NCBI RefSeq assembly: GCF_009797935.1
Contig: NZ_VOLC01000001.1
Coordinates: 310,001 to 374,000, forward strand
Direction of reading: 5' to 3'
Length of the DNA: 64,000 bases
DNA from: Lunatibacter salilacus
GTDB taxonomy: Bacteria > Bacteroidota > Bacteroidia > Cytophagales > Cyclobacteriaceae
Under the pieces are notes generated by a model. It worked only from the letters and a program-made list of their open reading frames with translations, ran no database searches and had not been told where the DNA came from. The translations under genes were made by a program, and so were the position numbers. Each line of letters opens with the position of its first letter. The first letter of the stretch is position 1. This document shows positions 37,010 through 45,476 of the stretch, in pieces.

Positions 37010-37077
37010 AATTGTATTTTTCAAACATTATCATATCTAACTGTTTTCCAGTAAATTAACATGTTACCGAATTGTCA

Positions 37078-37086
37078 TGTGGATAA
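37078..37086 (-). other. DnaA box TTATCCACA
   Basis: Exact match on the - strand (TGTGGATAA on +). First of two copies exactly 20 bp apart. Confidence 0.7.
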
Positions 37087-37097
37087 GTGTTGACAAA

Positions 37098-37106
37098 TGT
37101 GGATAA
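37098..37106 (-). other. DnaA box TTATCCACA
   Basis: Exact match on the - strand, same orientation as the copy at 37078 and about two helical turns away, so both would lie on the same DNA face. Confidence 0.7.
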
Positions 37107-37340
37107 ATAGTACTTGTTTTTGCCATTAGTGGCAATGGATAAATTTAGGGCAGGTTTTGGAAAAAGATTAACCCTAAAATATCCCAAACTGGTATTTAAT
37201 CTCCCATTTATTTCCCAAAAATATTTTTCCTTGAAGGAATACTTTTTATTAAAAATTTACAAACATTCCGTAGTTTTTTTCCATCCACCACTAAATGATA
37301 CCATGACACAAAACATGCTTGCTTATAGCTATGGCATACC

Positions 37341-38858
37341 TTACAGGTATTTTAAAATTTCATCCATATAATCGCGGTTATTGGAAAGACGGGGCACCTT
37401 ATTCTGCCCACCCAATTTTCCTCTGGATTTAAGCCAGTTGTCAAAAGTACCTTCCTTGGCGAAATGAATGATGGGCGGGAGGAGTACCATATCCTTATAT
37501 CGTTTGGCATCATAATCAGAGTTGAGCTCACGAAGTGCAGCATCCAATTTTAATTTGAACAATTCTTCATCAGCAGCGGCCTGCGCAAATTCAATTACCC
37601 ACTCATGTGCTCCTTGATTTCCACGATCTTTAAAATAGATTGGTGCCGCTGTGAAATTTTTGATCGCAGCGCCTGTCTGCAGACAGGCGGATTCAATGGC
37701 TTGCTCTGCATTTTCCACAATGACCTCCTCCCCAAATGCATTGATAAAATGTTTAGTGCGGCCGGAAATTTTAATCCGGTAGGGTTTGAGGGAGGTGAAT
37801 TTTACTGTATCCCCTATTTTATACCTCCATAAGCCTCCGTTGGTAGAGATGATAATGGCATAATTGGTATGCAGTTCGACATCTTCCAAAGGGATGACTT
37901 TAGGGTCGTCACTTTCCCAATCTTCAAGAGGGATAAATTCATAATAAATCCCATAATCCAGCATCAGTAGGAGTTCATCGGAATCCGTCTGGTCTTGTAT
38001 ACCAAAAAATCCCTCTGAGGCATTATACGTCTCCATATAATGCATTTTGTCCGATGGTATCAGGGTTTGAAAGAGGCTTTTGTACGGCCCAAATGCCACT
38101 GCTCCATGAAAGAAAACCTCAAGATTCGGCCACACTTCCGAAATATCCCGCTTCCCGGTTATTTCCAAAACCCGCTCCAATAGTACCAATGTCCACGTGG
38201 GTACTCCCGTCAGACTGGTAACATTTTCCTTAATTGTCTCATGGGCCATTTTGTTGATCTTTTCTTCCCATTCGCTCATCAAGGCAGTCTCTAGGCTTGG
38301 CGTTCGCGCAAACTGGGCCCACATCGGCAAATTTTGCATGATCACAGCAGAAATGTCCCCATAGAAGCTGCTGTGATTTTCATCGAAGTTATTTACTTGG
38401 TTACTCCCTCCTATGGTCAGGCTTTTCCCGGTGAAAAGTTTTGTGTCTGGATAATTGTTAATATAAAGGGACAGCATGTCTTTGCCTCCTTTGAAATGAC
38501 AATCCTCTAGGGATTCTTGGGAAACGGGAATAAATTTACTCCGCGAAGAGGTAGTGCCGGATGATTTGCTAAACCAAACAATTTCCGATGGCCAAAGTAC
38601 ATTTTGGTTACCCTTCATTGTCTCCTCTATATACGGAGTCAGTTGTGTATAGTCGTGTACCGGAACCTGCCGGGCAAAGTCCGCATAGGTTGTAATATGG
38701 GAAAATCCGTACTTTTTCCCAAATGCGGTTCCTTTAGCTGTGGTGACCAGCTTAAATAAAATCTCTTGCTGTACCTCCAAAGGCTTTGCCTTAAACCGGT
38801 CTATTTGCCCTATCCTGTTTTTTAGGATCCAGGTCATAAATGAATTGATGACTTCCAT
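37341..38858 (-). CDS. GH3 auxin-responsive-promoter family protein (acyl-adenylate synthetase fold)
   Basis: 505 aa. Plant GH3 enzymes join amino acids to acyl acids through adenylates; bacterial members have unknown substrates. Visible are the ATP loop FSKSSGTTSSRSKFIP (about 97-112), the substrate region TGVPTWTLVLLERVLE, YNASEGFFGIQ, and GLWRYKIGDTVKF followed by ISGRTKHFINAFGEE, all GH3 hallmarks. The C-terminal lid domain is complete. A perfect 20-bp palindrome lies in the coding sequence at 37670-37689. It is followed upstream (same strand) by lptB and recJ at 13- and 3-bp spacing, so they may share a transcript. Confidence 0.92.
   Translation of the reverse strand: MEVINSFMTWILKNRIGQIDRFKAKPLEVQQEILFKLVTTAKGTAFGKKYGFSHITTYADFARQVPVHDYTQLTPYIEETMKGNQNVLWPSEIVWFSKSSGTTSSRSKFIPVSQESLEDCHFKGGKDMLSLYINNYPDTKLFTGKSLTIGGSNQVNNFDENHSSFYGDISAVIMQNLPMWAQFARTPSLETALMSEWEEKINKMAHETIKENVTSLTGVPTWTLVLLERVLEITGKRDISEVWPNLEVFFHGAVAFGPYKSLFQTLIPSDKMHYMETYNASEGFFGIQDQTDSDELLLMLDYGIYYEFIPLEDWESDDPKVIPLEDVELHTNYAIIISTNGGLWRYKIGDTVKFTSLKPYRIKISGRTKHFINAFGEEVIVENAEQAIESACLQTGAAIKNFTAAPIYFKDRGNQGAHEWVIEFAQAAADEELFKLKLDAALRELNSDYDAKRYKDMVLLPPIIHFAKEGTFDNWLKSRGKLGGQNKVPRLSNNRDYMDEILKYL
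37670..37689. repeat. Perfect 20-bp palindrome inside the GH3 gene
   Basis: CGCCTGTCTG followed directly by its reverse complement, with no spacer. It falls in frame in the region encoding SACLQTG, where the family has conserved context, so it does not disturb the protein. Confidence 0.7.
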
Positions 38859-38871
38859 AGGTAAACGTGGG

Positions 38872-39603
38872 TTAAATTTTCCGCTTTAGTTCAAAATGTT
38901 TACCAAGGTAAACTTTCCTAACTTGCTCATCGGCGGCAAGCTCTTCGGCCGTTCCTGCCTTAAGAAGCGTCCCTTCAAACATCAGATAGGCGCGGTCAGT
39001 TATTGACAGGGTCTCGTTTACATTATGATCGGTAATCAGAATGCCTATATTTTTATCTTTCAGTTTGGCCACAATGGATTGAATTTCTTCCACAGCAATT
39101 GGGTCCACTCCCGCAAATGGCTCATCCAGTAGGACAAATTTAGGATCAACCGCCAACGCCCTGGCAATTTCGGTACGCCTTCTTTCGCCTCCCGACAAGA
39201 CCATACCCAGGTTTTTGCGAACATGTGTTAAGCTGAATTCTTCCAGCAGGGTTTCCATTTTCTCCTTCTGTTCTTTCTTTGGCATCTTTGTCATTTCCAA
39301 GACGGCCAAGATGTTTTCTTCCACGGAAAGCTTCCTAAAGACAGAAGCCTCCTGCGCCAGATACCCGATGCCCAACTTGGCCCGCTTATACATCGGAAGC
39401 GGCGTGATTTCTTTGTTATCCAAATATACCTTGCCTCCATTAGGCTTTATCAGTCCTACTATCATATAAAATGATGTAGTCTTTCCCGCACCGTTTGGAC
39501 CTAGCAGCCCAACGATTTCACCTTGCTCCACCACTACAGATATGTCATTGACGACACGCTTTCCTTTGTAAATCTTGACGAGGTTATCTGCCTTTAAAAT
39601 CAT
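38872..39603 (-). CDS. lptB: Lipopolysaccharide export ABC transporter ATP-binding protein
   Basis: Cytoplasmic ATPase that drives LPS extraction by LptFGC. 243 aa. Walker A is [12 protein letters not shown] with K41, the Q-loop is [17 protein letters not shown] (typical LptB), the signature is [13 protein letters not shown], Walker B is [16 protein letters not shown], and the switch histidine is in [10 protein letters not shown]. The other lpt genes are not in the window. It lies 3 bp downstream of recJ. Confidence 0.94.
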   Translation of the reverse strand: MILKADNLVKIYKGKRVVNDISVVVEQGEIVGLLGPNGAGKTTSFYMIVGLIKPNGGKVYLDNKEITPLPMYKRAKLGIGYLAQEASVFRKLSVEENILAVLEMTKMPKKEQKEKMETLLEEFSLTHVRKNLGMVLSGGERRRTEIARALAVDPKFVLLDEPFAGVDPIAVEEIQSIVAKLKDKNIGILITDHNVNETLSITDRAYLMFEGTLLKAGTAEELAADEQVRKVYLGKHFELKRKI

Positions 39604-39606
39604 GTA

Positions 39607-41307
39607 CTAATCAAATTTAATATCCTTCACATAGAGTTGGAGACTGCTTGTATTCCGAAATGTATTTTCTCTCAGCTCAAACGCCATATTGAACCTCATT
39701 TTACTATTAAGAAAATCGAAATATTCGCCAAATCCGAAACCTATACAAATCGGGCGGGTCTGCTGCCCATCCTGAATAATTTCAAACCGTAGGTGTTTTT
39801 CCTTTAATATCTTGACATTTTCCGCATAGACCTGATTGACGCAGAATATGGGTTCAGGGTTGCCTGGACCAAAGGGAGCCATCTGCTTTAGGATATTATA
39901 AAACTTATAGTTGATCTGATCAAGAAGCAACTCGTCGTCAATTTCCAAAGTAGGCTTGAGGTGCGTTTCGTGAATACGTTCGCTTACCACCTGTTCGAAT
40001 TTTGCCTGAAAAGCCGGAACGTTGGCAACCGACATGGTCAACCCAGCAGCATATTTATGCCCTCCAAATTGATCCAACAATTCGCTACACTCCTGAATAG
40101 CTTCATAAATGTCAAAATCAAACACAGAACGGGCACTGCCCGTTGCTTTATTATTGGATTCTGTCAAAATAATGGTAGGTCTGTAATAGCGCTCTATGCA
40201 GCGGGAGGCTACGATACCAATAACCCCTTTGTGCCAGTCTTCCTTAAAAAGAACGGTGCTTCGAAAAATCCCTTCTGACTCGCGCAACTCTATCATCTGA
40301 AGGGCTTCTTTAGTGATGTTTTCGTCAAAGTTTTTTCTTGCGGCATTGACGTCTTCCACGAGCTCCGCCCTTCGTACGGCTGTCTCCAAGTCCTTGGAAA
40401 TTAGTAATTCCACCGATGCCTTGGCATGCTCTATCCTTCCGGATGCATTGATGCGTGGACCAATTTTGAATACGATGTCAGTAATGTCTATATCTTTTTC
40501 CAGCTTTCCCTTTAAAATCAACGCCTTTAGACCCGGACGAGGGTTGTTGTTAACCCTATCTAGTCCATAAAATGCCAAAATTCTGTTTTCTCCGGTAATA
40601 GGTACAATGTCTGAGGCTATACTTACAGCCAACAAGTCCAAATAAGCGTACAAGTTGGTAGGGTTTCGTTGTGTCATTATGGAAAATGCCTGAATCAGTT
40701 TAAATCCAACCCCACATCCACTAAGCTCTTTATATGGATACAAACAATCTGTCCGCTTTGGATCAAGAATGGCAATTGCTTGAGGCAGTTCATCTCCGGG
40801 AGTGTGGTGGTCACAAATGATAAAATCCACCCCCAATGTATTGGCCAAATCAATTTTGTCAATGGCTTTGATCCCGCAATCCAATGATACGACTAAGGAG
40901 AACCCGTTCTCCGCAGCATACATCACACCTTTGTCGGAGATTCCATATCCTTCTTTATACCTGTCAGGAATATAAAATCCGATATTATCATAAAATTCTT
41001 TTAAAAACCCATAAAACAAGGCTACAGAAGTGGTGCCATCCACATCATAATCCCCGTAAACAAGAATTTTTTCACCGTTCGAAATTGCCAAAATCAACCG
41101 ATCAACGGCCTTGTCCATGTCCTGCATCAAAAATGGATCATGCAGTTTATCCAGATCGGGCCTAAAAAAGTCCTTGGCTTTTTGGAAATTCGTCACCCCC
41201 CTATTTGCAAGCATGTTAGCCAAAGTGGGATTCACATTGATTTCCTGACTGAGAAATTCAACCGTGTTGAAATCGGCCTTTTCTTTTATTCTCCATCTAA
41301 AGTCCAT
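39607..41307 (-). CDS. recJ: Single-stranded-DNA-specific exonuclease RecJ
   Basis: Degrades single-stranded DNA 5' to 3' in recombination and mismatch repair. 566 aa. DHH-family motifs: motif I YGDYDVDGTTS (D86, D88, D90), LVVSLDCG, motif III CDHHTPGDELP, and a DHHA1-like region with GSARSVFDFD and QFGGHKYAAGLTM. An OB-fold-like C-terminus ends at residue 566. It leads the recJ-lptB-GH3 run. Confidence 0.95.
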   Translation of the reverse strand: MDFRWRIKEKADFNTVEFLSQEINVNPTLANMLANRGVTNFQKAKDFFRPDLDKLHDPFLMQDMDKAVDRLILAISNGEKILVYGDYDVDGTTSVALFYGFLKEFYDNIGFYIPDRYKEGYGISDKGVMYAAENGFSLVVSLDCGIKAIDKIDLANTLGVDFIICDHHTPGDELPQAIAILDPKRTDCLYPYKELSGCGVGFKLIQAFSIMTQRNPTNLYAYLDLLAVSIASDIVPITGENRILAFYGLDRVNNNPRPGLKALILKGKLEKDIDITDIVFKIGPRINASGRIEHAKASVELLISKDLETAVRRAELVEDVNAARKNFDENITKEALQMIELRESEGIFRSTVLFKEDWHKGVIGIVASRCIERYYRPTIILTESNNKATGSARSVFDFDIYEAIQECSELLDQFGGHKYAAGLTMSVANVPAFQAKFEQVVSERIHETHLKPTLEIDDELLLDQINYKFYNILKQMAPFGPGNPEPIFCVNQVYAENVKILKEKHLRFEIIQDGQQTRPICIGFGFGEYFDFLNSKMRFNMAFELRENTFRNTSSLQLYVKDIKFD

Positions 41308-41407
41308 AAGGCTAAATTACAAAAGATTGAAGCTATACAACTTATATATCGACAATAATATTGAGCTTCCTAAAAATGAAAAACATAAACAACGCAGCAC
41401 TAATAGA

Positions 41408-42031
41408 TTATCGTTTTCCTACAGTTGTCTCGTCCATGACGGATTTCAGCGGAACACGTTTGCCGTCTTTGTACGGTACAATCCAGGTCTCCTTCACGCC
41501 GATTTTTCGAAGGTACCTTTTCAGCTCATCCGCCTTTTCATAGTCTCTAAACTGGCCTAGAACATATTTATTAAACCCATCTTCCTTGACCAATTCCAAA
41601 TCCGGACTATCAGCAACCATCTCGCTGATGTCATGGTCTTCAAAGGCACCAAATTGAACCCGAAAAGCAATTCCCTGATCCCATTCATTGGTTTCTTCCC
41701 TAGTTTCCAATTCGGAAAGTTGTTGGCGAAATTCTGAAAGCTGTTGACTTAATCTTGCTTCTGTCTCCCGGGTCCGTTGGAGGCTGTTGTCCCTTTCACG
41801 CAGTGTGCGAAGCAAGTTTTCAGTTTCAGCGGTGAGAGAATCCGTACTTGCGGAAAACCTGGCCTTATCCTCGAGCAACTTTTTGAAATCCTCAGGAGGC
41901 ATTTTACGTTTCATCTTCTTATAGGTCCTTCTTTCAGGTTTGTCAAGCTGGGCAAAAGAAGTTCCGGAATAAAATAAAAATAATGCCAGCAGGGCAGGTA
42001 AAAACAGAAATTTATAGGTTCTCATACACAT
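41408..42031 (-). CDS. Secreted coiled-coil protein with SPOR-like C-terminal domain
   Basis: 207 aa from ATG 42031 (42025 also possible). A signal peptide (FLFLPALLALFLFYSGTSFAQ) ends near residue 27. A coiled coil follows, rich in Glu, Arg and Gln (ENLLRTLRERDNSLQRTRE and onward), about residues 60-110. The C-terminal domain (about 120-190: FRVQFGAFEDHD, KYVLGQFRDYEKADELKRYL, ETWIVPYKDGKRV) has the spacing of a SPOR repeat, which binds denuded peptidoglycan at division sites. The role in division or cell-wall binding is inferred. Confidence 0.75.
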   Translation of the reverse strand: MCMRTYKFLFLPALLALFLFYSGTSFAQLDKPERRTYKKMKRKMPPEDFKKLLEDKARFSASTDSLTAETENLLRTLRERDNSLQRTRETEARLSQQLSEFRQQLSELETREETNEWDQGIAFRVQFGAFEDHDISEMVADSPDLELVKEDGFNKYVLGQFRDYEKADELKRYLRKIGVKETWIVPYKDGKRVPLKSVMDETTVGKR

Positions 42032-42158
42032 TTATGATTTTCAGTGAATACATAAAAACGAATCATTTGCCTACAAATTACAAAAAATAATGAAGTAATC
42101 CCTTTTATCCAAAATAAAGACGGGTATCAGAAGAGTAAAATCGATAATAAAGTAAAAG

Positions 42159-42190
42159 AAGGACCCACGGCATAAACACTGAGGGCCCTT
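42159..42190 (-). terminator. Probable terminator after fumC
   Basis: On the - strand AAGGGCCC pairs with GGGTCCTT (8 bp, one G-U) around a 16-nt loop, followed by TTCTTTTACTTT. Weak T-run, moderate support. Confidence 0.5.
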
Positions 42191-42204
42191 TAGTGAACGC
42201 AAAT

Positions 42205-43605
42205 TTACTTAAGACCTCCGATCATGTCCTCGGGCTTTACCCAATCGTCAAACTGCTCATTGGTCAACAGACCGAGTGAAACAGCCGCTTCCCGAAGACT
42301 TGTTCCTTCCTTGTGTGCCTTTTTGGCAATGGAAGCTGCATTTTCATATCCCAAATGGGGATTAAGTGCCGTAACCAACATGAGGGAATTTTCCAAATGT
42401 TGCTTTATAAACGGAACATTTGGTTCTATTCCCACTGCGCAGTTCTCAGTAAAAGAAACACAGGCATCGCCCAGAAGTCTCGCTGAACTTAACAAATTAT
42501 TTACCATCATGGGTTTGAATACGTTGAGCTCGAAGTGGCCGTTTGAGCCTCCGATGGATAGCGCTACATCGTTACCCATCACTTGGGCACAGACCATGGT
42601 CATTGCTTCTACCTGGGTGGGGTTTACTTTGCCTGGCATGATGGAAGATCCGGGTTCGTTTTCGGGGATAAGAATTTCTCCGATTCCAGAGCGGGGACCA
42701 GAAGAAAGCATCCGAATATCGTTAGCTATTTTCATTAAGCTAACAGCCAGTTGCTTTAAAGCACCGTGTGTTTCTACCATCGCATCATGAGCCGCAAGGG
42801 ATTCAAATTTGTTTGGTGCAGTGATAAAAGGGTTACCCGAAAGCTCCGCTATCTTCTCTGCTACTTTTTCTGCATACCCCTTAGGCGTGTTCAGTCCGGT
42901 TCCCACCGCCGTACCGCCCAGAGCAAGTTCCGACAGGTGAGAAAGCGTATTTTTTATGGCACGAAGCGCATGATCCAGTTGGGCAACATATCCGGAAAAT
43001 TCCTGGCCCAGGGTCAATGGAGTCGCATCCATAAAATGTGTGCGGCCAATTTTCACTACCTGCATGAAATTTTCAGATTTTTCCTTCAGGGTGTTTCTCA
43101 GCAGCTCTACGCCTGGAATAGTTGTTTCCGCCACCATTTTGTAGGCCGCAATATGCATGGCCGTTGGAAAGGTATCATTGGACGACTGGGATTTATTGAC
43201 GTCGTCGTTTGGATGAATGGATTTCTTCTCATCAGTGAGCGTCCCTCCCTGACGGACATGGGCTCTGTTGGCCACCACCTCATTCACGTTCATATTGGAT
43301 TGAGTACCTGATCCCGTCTGCCAAATGACGAGGGGAAACTGCTCATCCAAGTCTCCAGCAAGAATTTCATCACATACTGCTGCTATATTTTGGGCTTTTT
43401 GTTCATCAAGCACCCCTAATTCCGCATTCGTTAATGCGGCTGATTTTTTTAATATAGCAAATGCATGTATGATTTCGATAGGCATTTGGTGTTTGGCACC
43501 ACCGATTTTGAAGTTATTGATTGACCGCTGCGTTTGGGCACCCCAATACTTGTCGGAAGGAACTTCAACGGGCCCCATCGTATCTTTCTCTATTCTATAT
43601 TTCAT
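42205..43605 (-). CDS. fumC: Class II fumarate hydratase
   Basis: Reversible hydration of fumarate to malate in the TCA cycle; iron-independent class. 466 aa. Visible are [39 protein letters not shown], and the active-site loop [13 protein letters not shown] with its catalytic serine. The same superfamily includes aspartase and argininosuccinate lyase; the [10 protein letters not shown] and length favour fumarase. Its own upstream region (175 bp) suggests independent transcription. Confidence 0.95.
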   Translation of the reverse strand: MKYRIEKDTMGPVEVPSDKYWGAQTQRSINNFKIGGAKHQMPIEIIHAFAILKKSAALTNAELGVLDEQKAQNIAAVCDEILAGDLDEQFPLVIWQTGSGTQSNMNVNEVVANRAHVRQGGTLTDEKKSIHPNDDVNKSQSSNDTFPTAMHIAAYKMVAETTIPGVELLRNTLKEKSENFMQVVKIGRTHFMDATPLTLGQEFSGYVAQLDHALRAIKNTLSHLSELALGGTAVGTGLNTPKGYAEKVAEKIAELSGNPFITAPNKFESLAAHDAMVETHGALKQLAVSLMKIANDIRMLSSGPRSGIGEILIPENEPGSSIMPGKVNPTQVEAMTMVCAQVMGNDVALSIGGSNGHFELNVFKPMMVNNLLSSARLLGDACVSFTENCAVGIEPNVPFIKQHLENSLMLVTALNPHLGYENAASIAKKAHKEGTSLREAAVSLGLLTNEQFDDWVKPEDMIGGLK

Positions 43606-43780
43606 CTGTTTATAATTTGATTTTTAACGGTCAGATGGAATCTCGCAACGATAATCATCCCACTGTGTGACGTTTTCGTCATGCTCGATTTCATGGTATT
43701 TATTTTAATGAGTAATGTTTTAGGACGGCTAAATTACAATCTGACGGCTAGAATCCATACCCTACGGGTTAAAATCTAGC

Positions 43781-44278
43781 TTAACGGGGATCATTCGGCT
43801 GGAGGTCCAGCATGTGATGCAGTGCTTTTTGGCTTTGTTTCACCTTACGCATAAAATGCATACTGGAAAACCAATAATTGCCCATACCAGCAACTAGACA
43901 TAATGCGGCTAATTTTAGATCAAGCTGCAAAGTCAAGAAAAACAGCATCATAAAAAAAGTGGCTACAATCCAAAATCCGAGAAAAAAAACAGTACTTGGG
44001 AAAAAACTATAATGAAGAAAAAGGATACATCCCTTTCGGGTGGTCTCTACCTTACCCCGAATTAGTGGGATAAAGCTGTCGGCATTTTCGGTTTTGAGAG
44101 AAAGATGAAAGGTGTCGTTGTGAACAGTACCGTTGAATAGATGCTTTTCATGGGATTCGAATGATATCGGATCCAAATAATTCATTTCCCTTGTCACTCG
44201 CAAAGCTTTCTTCATCACCTCCTCGGCCGGAAGTGATGACACCAATATTTCACTATATGTAGGAGAGATCCTCACCAT
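43781..44278 (-). CDS. Hypothetical membrane protein
   Basis: Not recognised. 165 aa: a soluble N-terminal domain of about 90 residues (mixed strand and helix, FESHEKHLFNGTVHNDTF), then two hydrophobic segments (VFFLGFWIVATFFMMLFFL and LKLAALCLVAGMGNYWF), and a short polar tail. The layout fits a small inner-membrane protein with a cytoplasmic domain. It is 28 bp downstream of ridA on the same strand, so probably co-transcribed. Confidence 0.7.
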   Translation of the reverse strand: MVRISPTYSEILVSSLPAEEVMKKALRVTREMNYLDPISFESHEKHLFNGTVHNDTFHLSLKTENADSFIPLIRGKVETTRKGCILFLHYSFFPSTVFFLGFWIVATFFMMLFFLTLQLDLKLAALCLVAGMGNYWFSSMHFMRKVKQSQKALHHMLDLQPNDPR

Positions 44279-44306
44279 AAAACAACCGTCAGTTCTGTAA
44301 TATAGT

Positions 44307-44690
44307 TTAACCTTTCACGGCAATACAGGAAATCTCCACCTGAACGTCTTTGGGAAGCATACTTACTTCCACGGTTTCCCGGGCAGGCGGATCTGATTTA
44401 AAGTATCTACCATAAGCCTCGTTTATTGTTCCAAATTCATTCATATCCCGGACAAAAATGGAGCATTTTACCACGTCCGAAAACGTATAATCGGCTGCCT
44501 GAAGAATTGCGTCCAGATTTTTCATTACAGCATGCGTCTCCTCGGTAATATTCTCATTGACTAATTCACCGGTCTCAGGGTCAAGTGCTATCTGGCCGGA
44601 TACAAAAAGGGTGCCATTCACTTTGACCGCTTGGCTGTAAGGGCCGATAGGTTTTGGAGCAGTGTCCGTATAGATGATTTCTTTTGCCAT
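44307..44690 (-). CDS. ridA: RidA-family enamine/imine deaminase
   Basis: Hydrolyses reactive 2-aminoacrylate and related imines made by PLP dehydratases, such as the serine/threonine dehydratase at 32.2 kb. 127 aa, typical length. Visible are PKPIGPYSQAVKVNGTLFVSGQ split over residues 12-33, NLDAILQAADYTFSDVVK, and the C-terminal PPARETVEVSMLPKDVQVEI with the substrate arginine. It acts as a cytosolic trimer in known members. Confidence 0.94.
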   Translation of the reverse strand: MAKEIIYTDTAPKPIGPYSQAVKVNGTLFVSGQIALDPETGELVNENITEETHAVMKNLDAILQAADYTFSDVVKCSIFVRDMNEFGTINEAYGRYFKSDPPARETVEVSMLPKDVQVEISCIAVKG

Positions 44691-44780
44691 TGGGAAAGAT
44701 TAATGCTGATATTTCATCAAATAACGAATAAGAAACGCAATATTAAAAGAACAATCCCAAATATTGGTCCGATACTATAA

Positions 44781-45476
44781 TTAAACAACAGTTTCCACCA
44801 ATTTGAACCCCTCCCCGTGGAGTGTAACGATCTGCATGTTTGGATCTTCTCGTAGCAACTTACGGATCTTACTTAGGTAGACGTCCATACTTCGAGCATT
44901 AAAATAACTGTCATCGCCCCAAATTATCTTAAGCGCGTGGGACCGACTAACTGTCTGATTGAGCTCCGATGCAAGCAATCGAAGTAATTCGTTTTCTTTG
45001 GAAGTGAGCTTATGCTCTCCGGAGGGACTCTCCAGCATTTGCCTGTCATAATGCAGGGTGAAGTCACCAAATGTATACGTTTTGAGAGATTTAGTTTCTA
45101 CTTTGGTCGCAGTACGTCTCAGTATCGCCGAAATTCTGAGCAGCAATTCCTCCATGCTGAATGGCTTGGTGATGTAATCATCCGCTCCGATTTTCAACCC
45201 TTGTATGACGTCATCTTTGAGATTTTTTGCCGTAAGGTAAATAATCGGAATGTTTTCTTCCACTTTTTTTATCTCTTTCCCTAGTGTAAAACCGTCCTTT
45301 TTAGGCATCATAACGTCCAAAATACAGAGTTGAAAAGTGTCTTTCTTGAACCTATTCCATGCCTCTTCTCCGTCCTTGCAAAGCAGCGTATCATACCCCT
45401 TCATATTCAGGTATTCATGTAAAATATCCCCTAAATTGGGATCGTCTTCAGCTAATAAAATTTTTGTTTTACTCAT
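44781..45476 (-). CDS. OmpR/PhoB-family response regulator
   Basis: 231 aa. Receiver domain (1-120) with the acidic pair DD at 11-12, phospho-acceptor D54 in CILDVMMPKKDG, the Thr in LTAKN, and Lys in GADDYITKPF. The winged-helix DNA-binding domain (about 135-228) has LTSKENELLRLL and SMDVYLSKIRKLL. The start codon overlaps the stop of the upstream kinase (ATGA), so the pair is translationally coupled. Targets are not visible. Confidence 0.95.
   Translation of the reverse strand: MSKTKILLAEDDPNLGDILHEYLNMKGYDTLLCKDGEEAWNRFKKDTFQLCILDVMMPKKDGFTLGKEIKKVEENIPIIYLTAKNLKDDVIQGLKIGADDYITKPFSMEELLLRISAILRRTATKVETKSLKTYTFGDFTLHYDRQMLESPSGEHKLTSKENELLRLLASELNQTVSRSHALKIIWGDDSYFNARSMDVYLSKIRKLLREDPNMQIVTLHGEGFKLVETVV

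Larger units (their letters stand above)
36849..37340. other. Candidate replication origin (oriC) or DnaA-binding cluster, 492-bp gene-free gap
   Basis: The gap lies between two convergent genes (mazG ending at 36848, GH3 ending at 37341), so no promoter for either is needed here, and no terminator stem is visible. It holds three exact TTATCCACA boxes: one on + at 37001 and two on - at 37078 and 37098. A fourth, weaker copy (TTATCCATT on -) is at 37134-37142. Just left are three GATTTTT heptamers (36916, 36946, 36958) in an AT-rich stretch that could be an unwinding element. Gene orientation does not switch here, which does not support an origin. The origin reading is inference. Confidence 0.5.

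Noticed and set aside
37114-37371. 85-codon + strand ORF in the DnaA-box gap
   Set aside because: Runs into the GH3 3' end, overlaps the weak DnaA-like box, composition Phe/Lys-rich from AT-rich DNA, no ribosome site; probably chance.
42766-43311. 181-codon + strand ORF opposite fumC
   Set aside because: Antisense shadow of a conserved enzyme.
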